Positions 35,542-45,282 of a stretch of 64,000 bases of DNA are shown here, piece after piece. The DNA is from Burkholderiales bacterium (GTDB taxonomy: Bacteria; Pseudomonadota; Gammaproteobacteria; Burkholderiales; Eutrophovitaceae), in the NCBI GenBank assembly GCA_028379895.1, contig JAOEKQ010000005.1, forward strand, positions 47,614-111,613, in the 5' to 3' direction. The position numbers and the translations under genes were made by a program. Under the pieces are notes generated by a model. It saw only the letters and a list, made by a program, of their open reading frames with translations. It ran no database searches and had not been told where the DNA came from. Numbering within the stretch: position 1 is the stretch's first letter; each line of letters opens with the position of its first letter.

Positions 35542-36762
35542 TTAACTCATATTTTTGATAAGTATTGTCAGGCCGTCCATCAGGCAGTCAATATCTTTAG
35601 CCGTATGGTCTGCGGACAAGGTTAAACGAATACGTGATGTGCCGACTGGGACTGTAGGCGGCCTTATTCCTGGGACGCGAAAGCCTAAGTTATGTAACCC
35701 CAATGACAAATTCATGGCACGTTGCGCATCCCCAACAATAACACCTTGAATTGGAGACGAAGACTCAGTAATACGAAATTTAGAATCCGGCTGCTTTGCG
35801 GCCAAACTCGATAGACCGTCTCGAAGATACCCCTCAAGCGATCTTAGTTGAGTTCTTCTTCGCCTCCCTTCATTTCCATGCATCAATTTGAGCGATGCCA
35901 GCAAAGCGAAGGAGATCGCCGGTAATGCTGCAGTCGTATATATGTAACTCCGAGCCGTTTGAAAAATAAATTTAATAATAGTTTGATGCGCAATAACAAA
36001 TGCACCCGATAATCCAGCAGCCTTACCCAACGTGCCTATGAGAATAATACGTTCACATAGCCTCGATTCATTCTCGAGACTACCTAATCCTTTATCACCT
36101 AAAACCCCGTAACCGTGCGCATCATCAACCACAATCCAAGCATCATATTTATCTGCCAGATCAGACAAAACACTTAAGTCCGCTTGATCTCCGTCCATAC
36201 TAAACACACCATCTGTGACGATTAACCGCATGTCTGAATTATTTTTTTTGAGTAAGGCTTCCAAGTTCTCATAATCACGATGTTTGTATATACTCACCTT
36301 GCTCTTACTCAACCTAATCCCGTCGATTAAGGACGCATGATTAAGCTCGTCAGACAAAATTTCACAATTGCTATCACCTAACGCGGTCATAACCGCCAGA
36401 TTCGCCATATAGCCTGTCGAAAAAGTTAGACAACGATTATCGGGAATCAAATGAGCAAACAATTCACCGAGCATAATCTCTAATTGCTCATGAGGCTCCA
36501 TATGCCCACTAATTAAATGTGATGCTCCTGAGCCTGCACCCCAAAGATCAACCCCCTTCTTTAAGGCATCGTGAATATCGGGATGACTAGCAAGACCTAA
36601 ATAATCGTTAGAGCAAAATAAAATATGATTATTCGCCGATGCATGATCAGCACTTGCAATCAGTTGATGCGTCCCCGTTTGCGACTGCGCGATCCATTTT
36701 TGTCTCAGCAAATTAGATCGATCCAGCTCATCCATCCTATCTTGTAATTTCTTGATCATCAT
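35542..36762 (-). CDS. bioF: 8-amino-7-oxononanoate synthase BioF
   Basis: A 406-aa PLP enzyme condensing pimeloyl thioester with alanine. The PLP lysine is in LIGTLGKAAGLSGAFV near residue 247; FCSNDYLGLASHPD, GAGSGASHLISGHMEPHEQLE and VVDDAHGYGVLG are family motifs. The start codon overlaps the stop of bioA by one base (TGATG), so the two are translationally coupled. Confidence 0.94.
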   Translation of the reverse strand: MMIKKLQDRMDELDRSNLLRQKWIAQSQTGTHQLIASADHASANNHILFCSNDYLGLASHPDIHDALKKGVDLWGAGSGASHLISGHMEPHEQLEIMLGELFAHLIPDNRCLTFSTGYMANLAVMTALGDSNCEILSDELNHASLIDGIRLSKSKVSIYKHRDYENLEALLKKNNSDMRLIVTDGVFSMDGDQADLSVLSDLADKYDAWIVVDDAHGYGVLGDKGLGSLENESRLCERIILIGTLGKAAGLSGAFVIAHQTIIKFIFQTARSYIYTTAALPAISFALLASLKLMHGNEGRRRRTQLRSLEGYLRDGLSSLAAKQPDSKFRITESSSPIQGVIVGDAQRAMNLSLGLHNLGFRVPGIRPPTVPVGTSRIRLTLSADHTAKDIDCLMDGLTILIKNMS

Positions 36763-38063
36763 CAGCTCAAGACTTCATTCAGACACTGGTTGATAGCGTC
36801 TGCTAAAAAGTCAGCTAAGTCCTGTGTCAGCAGGTATGGCGGCATCAAATAAACGGTGTTGCTGATTGGTCGAATTAAGATTTCATGGGCGCGTCCCCGA
36901 AGATGAAATCGTTCTGCAAAATTTTCACCCGCATTATTGACTTCAAACGCAAGAATCATGCCGCACTGCCTGATCGCTGAAATGCGGGAATCTCCGTCAA
37001 AACGACTAAATGCGTGCGACAGATACTTAGATTGTTGATGAATGGTGTTCTCAAGGCCCTCATCGAAATAATCAAGTACAACGTTGGCTGCAGCGCACGC
37101 TATAGGGTTACCCGTGTAAGAGTGAGAATGTAAAAATCCTCGCGTAAAGTCATCACTTAAAAACGATTCAAAAATCTCATCCGAACTTAGCACAACCGAT
37201 AAAGGCAAATTACCACCAGTAATCCCTTTGGACAGCAACACCGCATCAGGCCAATCGGTCTCACTAACCTGCTCCCATGCAAAAAATGTACCTGTCCTTC
37301 CACATCCCACCGCTATTTCATCCGCAATTAGGTATACACCATACTGGCGTGTTAACCGCCGCACCTGACGGAGATAATCAGCTGAGTGCATAGACATACC
37401 GCCGCCGCACTGAACACGCGGCTCGATGATCAAAGCACAAAGCTCTTGCCCTTTTTGCTCGAGTAAATCCGATAGCGCCCGTAGCGCCTCTTTTTCATTA
37501 TTTACGCGACTATCTGGAGAATCTACGATAAACGTATCATTTAATAAGGCTCGATATGAATTTTGAAACAAAGGAACATCAGTAACAGACAACGCTCCTA
37601 TCGTTTCACCATGGTAACTATTCCGTAAACAAGCGAACCGGGTCCGAGCAGTCTGACCCTGGATGGCTTTCGCATGAAAGCATTGCTTGAGCGCGATTTC
37701 AACGGCGCTAGAACCATCGGATGCAAAAAAAACGTGCCCCAAGTGCTGATTTGTCCTGAGCGACAGGCGTTCGGCCAGTTCAACGGCTGGCTTATGGGTA
37801 CAACCACCAAGCATGACATGGGAAAGCTCGTTGGCTTGCTTAACGATAGCTTCCGTAATTCTCTGGTTTGTATGCCCTAAAATATTGACCCACCAAGAGC
37901 TTACAGAATCAAAATAACGGCGTCCTGATTCATCAAACAGCCACCCATCATGGCCTGACTGAATCGCAAGCGGAGGGCACGACTTTAACCGCGCCATTTG
38001 GCTGCAGGGGTGCCATATGGCGTCCAAGCTTCTATCAGATAAAGAAGGGGGGAAATTGCTCAA
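36762..38063 (-). CDS. bioA: Adenosylmethionine-8-amino-7-oxononanoate aminotransferase BioA
   Basis: A 433-aa PLP aminotransferase that uses SAM as amino donor. The N-terminus IWHPCSQMARLKSCPPLAI and the GHTNQRITEAI segment match BioA. The PLP lysine is in AVLLSKGITGGNLPLSVV, preceded by IADEIAVGCGRTG. It is the first gene of the biotin unit bioA-bioF-bioD. I see no clear BirA operator upstream. Confidence 0.95.
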   Translation of the reverse strand: MSNFPPSLSDRSLDAIWHPCSQMARLKSCPPLAIQSGHDGWLFDESGRRYFDSVSSWWVNILGHTNQRITEAIVKQANELSHVMLGGCTHKPAVELAERLSLRTNQHLGHVFFASDGSSAVEIALKQCFHAKAIQGQTARTRFACLRNSYHGETIGALSVTDVPLFQNSYRALLNDTFIVDSPDSRVNNEKEALRALSDLLEQKGQELCALIIEPRVQCGGGMSMHSADYLRQVRRLTRQYGVYLIADEIAVGCGRTGTFFAWEQVSETDWPDAVLLSKGITGGNLPLSVVLSSDEIFESFLSDDFTRGFLHSHSYTGNPIACAAANVVLDYFDEGLENTIHQQSKYLSHAFSRFDGDSRISAIRQCGMILAFEVNNAGENFAERFHLRGRAHEILIRPISNTVYLMPPYLLTQDLADFLADAINQCLNEVLS

Positions 38064-38158
38064 GGGATTAAACGCTCAGTGCTGTAGTCTTAGTTGTCGG
38101 TTCATTATTGTATCTCGAACAAGGCGATGCTGAATACAGCGACACCTGTCTGTCAGCT

Positions 38159-39133
38159 TCAGATCCATTTTTTTCTTATAAAAAAAATTATGATAGCCGC
38201 CACAAGACACGTGGCAAAACACCAGAATGCCAGATATCCAAACCGCCATCCTAATTCCGGAATATGTCTGAAATTCATCCCATAAACGGCTGCTAGGAAA
38301 TTTAATGGCAAAAAAACCATACTAATAATCATTAAACGATTAATCACCAAGTTGGTTTTATGGCTAGTCATGCCCATGTAGAGATTTAATGTCTCAGATA
38401 AAATTGCTCGTTCTGTAGTCGCGTCACCGGATAACCTGTCGAGTGGAATCGCTTGGCGCTCCAAGAACGGCTGCGCCGACTCTGCGATAAACTTAGACCG
38501 GCGGTTAGATAGCCCATCGATCGACTCCCTCGCTGCCGCAACGGCATTTCTAAATTCTAATAAAGCAGCAGAAAGTATCGAAAAATCGTGGAAGATGTTT
38601 GCGTCTTTCTCATTTAGAATCAGGCGATTTTGCATTAATTCCACATCACCAGCTAACTCTCCGAGCGTTTGTCGATAATCAAGGATTAACGAATCGACCA
38701 GCTCAAACAACAAAAATCCACCCGACTGAGCCTGTTGATGAAAGTCATCCTCATATGAGTCACAGACATCTGCAATCACATTCGAGTGACCGTCGCACAA
38801 TGTAAAAATAAAATTTGCGCCGATGACTAAGTGGATAGGCTTGAGCGTCAGGTTGCGGCCAACTGCGGTAGCTTCCAACAAAGTACAGTGAATCGCGCCT
38901 CGACCAAACCGCAGCACTCCATGACCTTGGTTATTAACAATACGTTCGACTGTGTCTGAATCTACGCCAACTTCCTTGAGTAGCTCGTATCCAGACTCAT
39001 CAAGAGGCAAATGCCCCCAGCAAAATAAGTCTTCCTTAATACTCGCAGAAACGTTTGAAAGAGGAACATCACCAATTTCTTTACCTTTAAAGTCAAATGT
39101 TAGAGCTTTCCCGGATTTAAATTTAGACATCAT
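38159..39133 (-). CDS. CorA-family divalent cation transporter (ZntB-like)
   Basis: A 324-aa inner membrane channel. The large N-terminal cytoplasmic domain ends in two C-terminal membrane segments, the first followed by the pore signature YGMNF (CorA GMN motif) and the second close to the basic C-terminus FFIRKKWI. The sequence HIPELGWRFGYLAFW between them is like ZntB, a zinc exporter/importer, more than the classic Mg transporter CorA. I place the start at 39133, where AAGGGG lies about eight bases upstream; the open frame reaches 39190. The metal is uncertain. Confidence 0.87.
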   Translation of the reverse strand: MMSKFKSGKALTFDFKGKEIGDVPLSNVSASIKEDLFCWGHLPLDESGYELLKEVGVDSDTVERIVNNQGHGVLRFGRGAIHCTLLEATAVGRNLTLKPIHLVIGANFIFTLCDGHSNVIADVCDSYEDDFHQQAQSGGFLLFELVDSLILDYRQTLGELAGDVELMQNRLILNEKDANIFHDFSILSAALLEFRNAVAAARESIDGLSNRRSKFIAESAQPFLERQAIPLDRLSGDATTERAILSETLNLYMGMTSHKTNLVINRLMIISMVFLPLNFLAAVYGMNFRHIPELGWRFGYLAFWCFATCLVAAIIIFFIRKKWI

Positions 39134-39242
39134 GCGACATTCCCCTTCGTAGCAAGCTGAGCAAATTCCAATTGCCACAATTCGACTCACTCAGTGATAG
39201 TATTCCGTTACCCCATTAATATAACCTTTTGAGTCTCGAGTC

Positions 39243-40166
39243 GTGAAACCGTTTCGACAATTAATTCTCCTCAGCATACTGGCCGTGACGTTTCTTTCGT
39301 GGCAACCCACGCTCGTGACCGCTAGAGATAAAACGCATCAGTCCTCGATAAGTAAAAATCTCCATGAACTTAAATTACAAGCACAATCAGGAGATATAAA
39401 AACGCAGTTGCGGCTCGGGGCCATGTATCGTGACGGAAGAGCCGTTACACAAAATAGTCAAAAAGCTTTTCATTGGTTTCTGCAAGCGGCAGAACAAGGT
39501 AGCGTACCTGCCCAGATAAGGGTGGCGAAAATGCTCAAAGAGGGCGTTGGAACTAAAAGAGACAACTCTGCAGCTTTCTTATGGTTCAGCCTAGCTGCTG
39601 AATCTGGAAACGCTGATGCACTGACTAACGCAGGAAAAATGCTTCAATTTGGCGTTGGTACTCCAATCGATTTAAAAAAAGCCTTTCAACTTTATTTGCG
39701 TGCAGCTAAAAAGAATCAATCTGAAGCACAACTCTACGTCGCCAAAATGCTTCATAAAGGGGCTGGGATAGCTCGAGATACTATCGAGGCAATAAGCTGG
39801 TTAGAAAAATCTGCACAGCAGGGAAATATTGACTCGCAAAACCTGCTGGGAACGTTCTACCTGAAGGGTAATAGCGTTCCAAAAGATATCGAACGAGGAT
39901 TAGAATTAGTTATTTATGCTGCAGGTCACGGTCATCCTGCAGCATTTCATAACCTGGGTCTGATCTATCAGCTTGGATTAGGCGTTCCCAAAAACGACCT
40001 ATACGCATACCTTTGGTTTGCTGTTGCTGCTCAATCTGGACACAAAAGTGCGGTGAGGTTTAAAGAGGGGGTGGCTTTGTCTTTGCACTCCGACTCCATT
40101 GCTACCGCTAAAGAGCTGGTCGCCGACTGTGAACGAAAAAACTTTAAGGACTGTATCTCTTTCTAG
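39243..40166 (+). CDS. Sel1-repeat (SLR) exported protein
   Basis: A 307-aa protein with a signal peptide (hydrophobic residues 7-24) and about six Sel1-like repeats of ~36 residues, each with the A-x-x-G-x-x-x-A-Q-x-x-L-G consensus, for example QAAEQGSVPAQIRVAKMLKEG. Such solenoids bind other proteins, often in the envelope or in signalling. The start codon is GTG. Function and partner are unknown; the C-terminus has cysteines (VADCERKNFKDC) that may pair. Confidence 0.88.
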   Translation: MKPFRQLILLSILAVTFLSWQPTLVTARDKTHQSSISKNLHELKLQAQSGDIKTQLRLGAMYRDGRAVTQNSQKAFHWFLQAAEQGSVPAQIRVAKMLKEGVGTKRDNSAAFLWFSLAAESGNADALTNAGKMLQFGVGTPIDLKKAFQLYLRAAKKNQSEAQLYVAKMLHKGAGIARDTIEAISWLEKSAQQGNIDSQNLLGTFYLKGNSVPKDIERGLELVIYAAGHGHPAAFHNLGLIYQLGLGVPKNDLYAYLWFAVAAQSGHKSAVRFKEGVALSLHSDSIATAKELVADCERKNFKDCISF

Positions 40167-40381
40167 AAAGAGTACGTCTCATCAAACTGAACGTCCCTCG
40201 GATTTACCCACACAATCCGCTTCTGATGGAGATTCACTTCCATAACAAACATACAATTATTTAATGTGGATAGTTTTTAGACGCATGATCCTTATCGCGG
40301 TTGATCGATAGATACCAGGAAAAATTAAAATATTTCCGTTTATATCTAAAAAGCATGGATCCATAATCTTTCGCGACTCCT

Positions 40382-42274
40382 TTAAATATCAACCTCCTCA
40401 AGTTCATTGGAAACACTTAGCCACTCCTCCTCAGCTTGATTCATCTCCTTTGATAAGGTTGCTTGATCGTGCAAATATCCGAGTAATTCCTCTTTTGCCT
40501 CATCCTCATATAAATGAGTTTGAGCTAACGTATTTTCAATGTGCTCTTTCTGAATCTGAAGACGAGCAAGCTGTTTCTCAAGCTCATTTAATTTTTTCAC
40601 GAGAGGTTTCTTTAACGCAGACTGCCGATTACGAGCATCAGCCTCTTCGCGTCTTCGCTCCTTCCTTGAACCTAGTGATTTAGATGCACCCAAGGCAGCT
40701 CTGCTTGTTTTAGCCAAAAGTTGATTTGAATATTCGTCCAGATCACTATCAAACTCCGTTAGAGTGCCATCGTCAATCAAATACAGTTGATCACAAACAG
40801 ATGTCAGTAGTGAGCGGTCATGGGATACAAGCACCATTGACCCCTCAAAGCTTTGTAACGCTCTTGTTAAGGCATAGCGCATATCCATATCCAAATGATT
40901 TGTTGGCTCGTCTAATAATAAGACATTCGGCTTCTGCCAAATTATCAAAGCTAAAGCCAATCGAGAGCGCTCTCCTCCGGAAAATAGTCCTACATCTCGA
41001 AACACGTCATCGCCATTAAACCCAAATCCACCTAAATAATTTCTAAGTTCTTGCTCTTTAGTGTATCCGTCTATCCTCACAAGATGCTGAAGTGGATGCT
41101 CATCTTCTCTTAGCTGGTCAAGTGAATTTTGCTCAAAATACCCAATGGCCAAATCTTTACTTTTCGAAAGATCACCGTCAATCGGTTTAATTTGTCCCGC
41201 CAAAAAACGAATAAAGGTGGATTTGCCAGCACCGTTTCTTCCGAGTAATCCAATACGCGCACCCGACCTCAATTCAAAACGTATGTTTTCTACAACAGCC
41301 TTATGATCGTATCCAATTGAAACATCCGTGGCGACCATAGCTGGGTCTGGAAAAGATGCTGGTTCCCTAAATTCGAAACGAAAAGGGGTCTGCGCGTGTG
41401 CGGGGGCGATCACCTCCAACTTAGCTAGTTGCTTCATGCGACTCTGCGCTTGCCGGGCTTTTGTTGCCTTGGCACGAAAACGATCCACGAATCGCTTCAT
41501 ATGCTCGACTTCTCGCTGTTGTTTAATATAAGTTGATTTTTCTTGAGCGAGATGTGATGCCCGCTGCAACTCAAAAGCTGAGTAATTTCCCTTATAAGTT
41601 TTAAGTGAGCCCCTCTCAATATAACAAATCGACTGAACAACGTTATCTAAAAATGATCGATCATGAGAAATCAGTAGCAAAGTGCCTGGAAAATACTTTA
41701 GCCACGATTCAAGCCAAATAACGGCGTCTAAATCTAGGTGATTGGTCGGCTCATCCAGTAACAGTAGATCAGATCGACACATTAAAGCTCGCGCTAAATT
41801 AAGACGCATTCGCCAACCACCAGAAAAATAGTCAATCGGGTTTGTCACTTCATCTGAGCAAAAGCCTAATCCGCTGAGCAATTGGTTCGCGCGGGCCTCC
41901 GCACTATATCCGTTGATCGTATTTAAACGCTCGTGCAATATCCCGATCTGGCCAGAATCGTCATGACTCTCAGCATGCTCGAGCTTCAGTTGAATATCAC
42001 GAAGTTCAACGTCGCCATCAATTACATAATCAATCGCACGCCTGTCGCCCATCGGTAACTCTTGCGCCACATGTGACATAACGAGGCCAGGCTGCAAACC
42101 CAAAGTACCAGCATCAGTCTGCATTTCTCCAAGCAACAAAGAGAATAAGCTACTTTTTCCAGAGCCGTTACTACCGGTTATACCAATCTTGTTACGCGCG
42201 TAGAACGTGAAGCGAGCATTCTCAAATAAAACCTTATCACCACGCCTGAGCGCGATACCGTCAGCAGTAATCAT
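40382..42274 (-). CDS. ABC-F family ATPase, YheS-like
   Basis: A 630-aa soluble protein with two nucleotide-binding domains and no membrane part. Walker A motifs are GSNGSGKSS and GRNGAGKST; signatures are YFSGGWRMRLNLARAL and LFSGGERSRLALALI; both Walker B blocks read LLLLDEPTNHLDLD or similar. The 80-residue linker between domains and the C-terminal coiled coil (residues ~545-630) fit YheS/Uup. ABC-F proteins act on the ribosome E or P site to relieve stalling. YheS is the likely member from length and linker. Confidence 0.93.
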   Translation of the reverse strand: MITADGIALRRGDKVLFENARFTFYARNKIGITGSNGSGKSSLFSLLLGEMQTDAGTLGLQPGLVMSHVAQELPMGDRRAIDYVIDGDVELRDIQLKLEHAESHDDSGQIGILHERLNTINGYSAEARANQLLSGLGFCSDEVTNPIDYFSGGWRMRLNLARALMCRSDLLLLDEPTNHLDLDAVIWLESWLKYFPGTLLLISHDRSFLDNVVQSICYIERGSLKTYKGNYSAFELQRASHLAQEKSTYIKQQREVEHMKRFVDRFRAKATKARQAQSRMKQLAKLEVIAPAHAQTPFRFEFREPASFPDPAMVATDVSIGYDHKAVVENIRFELRSGARIGLLGRNGAGKSTFIRFLAGQIKPIDGDLSKSKDLAIGYFEQNSLDQLREDEHPLQHLVRIDGYTKEQELRNYLGGFGFNGDDVFRDVGLFSGGERSRLALALIIWQKPNVLLLDEPTNHLDMDMRYALTRALQSFEGSMVLVSHDRSLLTSVCDQLYLIDDGTLTEFDSDLDEYSNQLLAKTSRAALGASKSLGSRKERRREEADARNRQSALKKPLVKKLNELEKQLARLQIQKEHIENTLAQTHLYEDEAKEELLGYLHDQATLSKEMNQAEEEWLSVSNELEEVDI

Positions 42275-42324
42275 GGGTTACACACGGGCTCGCATCCCAT
42301 TATGTGAAGACGTTATTAGACGCA

Positions 42325-42798
42325 TCAATGTTGGTGATGATGAGCAGCGTCTGCTGCAGCTCTAACCTTAACCGGTACTGTTATTTCTCCCGCGCTCTCG
42401 AAACCTAGAATAACAGTGTGGGTTTCACCCACTTTGAACGACTTATTAAGCTCAAAAAGCATTATGTGAAGACCGCCTGGCTCTAATTTTACGAACTGAT
42501 CAGGAGCTATCGGTACGCCAGAATCGAGTCGCCTCATCCTCATGACGTCATCCACTATTAACATCTCGTGAATCTCGCTGATTTGCGCAAGATCCGTGGA
42601 CACGCTAACCAAGCGGTCTGCATCATTACTTGGGTTATGTATAGAAAGATAAATCGCAGTCGCATCCACCCCTGGCAAAGGCTCTTTCACCCAAGCATTG
42701 ATGACATGCATACCATCGGGATGCTCTATGTTTTCGTGATGCCCAGCGAATGCCAAAAAAGACCATAAAAAACACACCAACCCTACTAAGCGATACAT
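42325..42798 (-). CDS. Copper chaperone PCu(A)C
   Basis: A 157-aa periplasmic protein with a signal peptide (MYRLVGLVCFLWSFLAFAG). The PCu(A)C copper site is visible as HEMLIVDDVMRMRRL followed by GGLHIMLF, giving the H(M)x10M...HxM ligand pattern. The C-terminus ends in a histidine-rich AAHHHQH. PCu(A)C hands copper to cytochrome oxidase. A strong ribosome site (GGAGG, 6 bases before ATG 42798) fixes the start; the open frame extends 75 bp upstream. It follows the HupE-like gene (61-bp gap). Confidence 0.9.
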   Translation of the reverse strand: MYRLVGLVCFLWSFLAFAGHHENIEHPDGMHVINAWVKEPLPGVDATAIYLSIHNPSNDADRLVSVSTDLAQISEIHEMLIVDDVMRMRRLDSGVPIAPDQFVKLEPGGLHIMLFELNKSFKVGETHTVILGFESAGEITVPVKVRAAADAAHHHQH

Positions 42799-42859
42799 GG
42801 ATGACCTCCAAACAATTTGAATCTGTTTAAATAAGTATTGTAAATAATGACTGGTCGAA

Positions 42860-43951
42860 TTACATAAATACACGCTCTACAAACCAGCCTAGACCTAATA
42901 TTCCCACCGACGCGGATACGACTAAAGATATATTTCCTCTTCGTCTAACACCAAGCTCAGTATCCGAAAAAAATGGCAACAAGGTTATGAGTCGCCAAAA
43001 GATAACTGCTACCAATACGATTAAAAGTTGTCCTATTTCCACGCCTACATTAAACGATGCGAGCGCCCAAATTAATCCCTCTTGAGGCAGACCAAAATCT
43101 CTTAATACGGATGCAAAACCAAAGCCATGAATCAATCCGAAAATAAAGGTCACCCAATAGCGTCTAGCTATATCACGTACAAAAAAGTTCTCAACTGCCA
43201 CGTAAACAATACTGAGTGCAATTAAAGGCTCTACAATCTCAGGAGGAATCGCAAAGACGTTCAATACTGCTAACGTGAGCGTGATCGAATGTGCGATTGT
43301 AAATGCAGTAACTACTTTAAATAAAGGCCAGAAACTACGACCTAAAACAATAACAGCTATTAAAAATGCGATATGGTCAAAACCAATAGCTATATGTTCA
43401 ATACCCGAAATGACGAATTTCTTGACAAGGTCCCACAATGAATTACTCTCATCACCAAAAAAAACAGATTGATCCTCTGCACTGAGGAGCTTCACGAATT
43501 CATGGTCGCCCTCGACGCTCACAACATGTCTTGATGTAGTGTCAATTTCCTGAAATAAAGTCACGTTGTAACGACTTGGAGATGTGTCTCCATCACAGAC
43601 CCATCGGACATCAAGAATCAAATGTTCCTCATCGAAACGGAACTGCCCGGTTGGCATTAAATCTGCCGCATCAGCAGCACAGAAAAGTTGATTATTCGTC
43701 GCTATGTAGGCAAATATCTCCTCCGATAAGTTCTCAATCGTCTTAACATCAAGCTTTGATTCAGAATTGAGAAAATCTTGTTCGAGGGCCGCCCCTAAAT
43801 CTAAAACATTAAGTTCGATCTCAGCACTGACCACCCCGTCTTCGAGAGTTAGCAAACTACTCGATAATTTAGTCTGGTGTGCTGCACTGAAGCCGCAACT
43901 GAAAACCAAAAACAACACCAACCAACATCGCAGATCTCGCAACCGATGCAT
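42860..43951 (-). CDS. HupE/UreJ family membrane protein
   Basis: A 363-aa protein with a signal-like N-terminus (LRCWLVLFLVFSCGFSA), a periplasmic domain of about 180 residues and a C-terminal membrane domain of six segments. The membrane part has the HupE/UreJ_2 marks: GIEHIAIGFDHIAFLIAVI, HSITLTLAV, VEPLIALSIVYVAVEN and FGLIHGFGFASVL. The histidines in the membrane helices suggest metal transport; the family is linked to nickel, cobalt or copper. Pairing with PCu(A)C suggests copper, by inference. The start at 43951 has GGAGAG seven bases upstream. Confidence 0.88.
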   Translation of the reverse strand: MHRLRDLRCWLVLFLVFSCGFSAAHQTKLSSSLLTLEDGVVSAEIELNVLDLGAALEQDFLNSESKLDVKTIENLSEEIFAYIATNNQLFCAADAADLMPTGQFRFDEEHLILDVRWVCDGDTSPSRYNVTLFQEIDTTSRHVVSVEGDHEFVKLLSAEDQSVFFGDESNSLWDLVKKFVISGIEHIAIGFDHIAFLIAVIVLGRSFWPLFKVVTAFTIAHSITLTLAVLNVFAIPPEIVEPLIALSIVYVAVENFFVRDIARRYWVTFIFGLIHGFGFASVLRDFGLPQEGLIWALASFNVGVEIGQLLIVLVAVIFWRLITLLPFFSDTELGVRRRGNISLVVSASVGILGLGWFVERVFM

Positions 43952-43983
43952 CAGATATCTCTCCAAATTACAATTACACAAGC

Positions 43984-44011
43984 CACGTCATCTCGCATAA
44001 AAGATGACGTG
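43984..44011. promoter_or_regulatory. 10-bp inverted repeat upstream of the HupE-like gene
   Basis: CACGTCATCT and AGATGACGTG are perfect inverted copies separated by eight bases, about 33 bp before the HupE-like ATG and downstream of a plausible -10 (TATAAAAT in leftward reading). It may be an operator in the 5' leader or a terminator for the helicase gene, though no T run follows. Confidence 0.45.
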
Positions 44012-44070
44012 TGGCGTGATTTTATAGTAAGAGGTGGCGCTCAGATTTCAATCATAATATCAAAGAAAAA

Positions 44071-45282
44071 TTAAGCGGCTCTTTTAGACGGTGACCACTT
44101 CTTTTTCTTGTCGTGACGAAACGGTACAACGTCTCCTCTAGGTCCTGCATTCGATGTGCGTTTTCTCGGTGATCGCTTTGGCTTACTATCTTTTTTCGCA
44201 CCCGGATTCAGTAAACGCTCAATTGCGCTCCACTTCCCTCGATCACCGGGAGTTATGAAACTCAACGCTGACCCAGTTGCACCCGCTCGAGCCGTACGGC
44301 CAATACGGTGCACATAGTCTTCAGCGCATTGTGGCAAATCGTAATTAATGACATGCTCAATATGAGGAATATCTAGACCGCGCGCCGCTACATCTGTAGC
44401 CACAAGGATCCGATATTTTTTATTTCTGAATGACGCAATCACACGGTCTCTCTTATTTTGCTTTAAGTCCCCATGGATTGCATCGGCACTATGCCCCTCC
44501 TTGGATAATCGTTTAGCCATTTTTTCAGTACCGTGTTTCGTTTTAACGAAAACAATAATGGATCCATCACGATCATTGAGGCTATCTAATAACGAAGTAT
44601 ATTTCGCACCATCACTCACACGTATCGTGTCTTGTTTAATATTCGGCGCCGGCGCTGAAGATTTACTTACCGAAATTCGAATGGGATCTTTTAAATATTT
44701 CTCAGCGATACGGGCTATGTTGGGCGAAACAGTCGCGGAGAACAATAAAGTTTGTCTCTGCGGCGCTAGAAAACTCATTACCTTTTCAATTTGAACAGTA
44801 AAACCAGCATCAAGCATACGATCGGTCTCATCTAAAACCAAAAAGTCTGCTTGCTTAAGCTTCAAAATACCTCGATCTAAATGATCGTTGATGCGACCTG
44901 GAGTTCCCACAATTATGCGCGGTCGATCTCTTATTTGACGTATCTGTTTTGACATTGAGTCGCCACCAATCAGCAACGCAGTCTTAATATTCCTTGATTT
45001 CCCTAACATCAACCTTAGCTGACTCAGTACCTGTGTAGCTAGCTCGCGTGTCGGTGTCATTACTAACGCGGACCCTTGCGGATTAGCTAATAACTTCGCT
45101 ATTAACGGTATTCCAAACGCTGCGGTTTTACCAGTTCCCGTTTGCGCTGAACCGAGAATATCCTTACCGCCTAGCGCCGGCGGTATAGCCTCTACTTGTA
45201 TCGGCGTTGGCTGACTGAACTTCATTGCCTCCAGCGTTTCTAGTATTTGATCTGGTAACCCCATATCTTGAAAATTTTTCAT
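44071..45282 (-). CDS. DEAD-box RNA helicase
   Basis: A 403-aa ATP-dependent RNA helicase. Q motif (KFSQPTPIQVEAIP), AQTGTGKTA, PTRELATQ, SAT and HRIGRTARAG are all present; motif II reads LDETDRMLDAG, DETD in place of DEAD, a known variant. The basic tail (KRSPRKRTSNAGPRGDV) likely binds RNA. It is a different subtype from the RhlE-like protein at 33264-34616. A cold or ribosome assembly role is plausible from family knowledge only. Confidence 0.92.
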   Translation of the reverse strand: MKNFQDMGLPDQILETLEAMKFSQPTPIQVEAIPPALGGKDILGSAQTGTGKTAAFGIPLIAKLLANPQGSALVMTPTRELATQVLSQLRLMLGKSRNIKTALLIGGDSMSKQIRQIRDRPRIIVGTPGRINDHLDRGILKLKQADFLVLDETDRMLDAGFTVQIEKVMSFLAPQRQTLLFSATVSPNIARIAEKYLKDPIRISVSKSSAPAPNIKQDTIRVSDGAKYTSLLDSLNDRDGSIIVFVKTKHGTEKMAKRLSKEGHSADAIHGDLKQNKRDRVIASFRNKKYRILVATDVAARGLDIPHIEHVINYDLPQCAEDYVHRIGRTARAGATGSALSFITPGDRGKWSAIERLLNPGAKKDSKPKRSPRKRTSNAGPRGDVVPFRHDKKKKWSPSKRAA

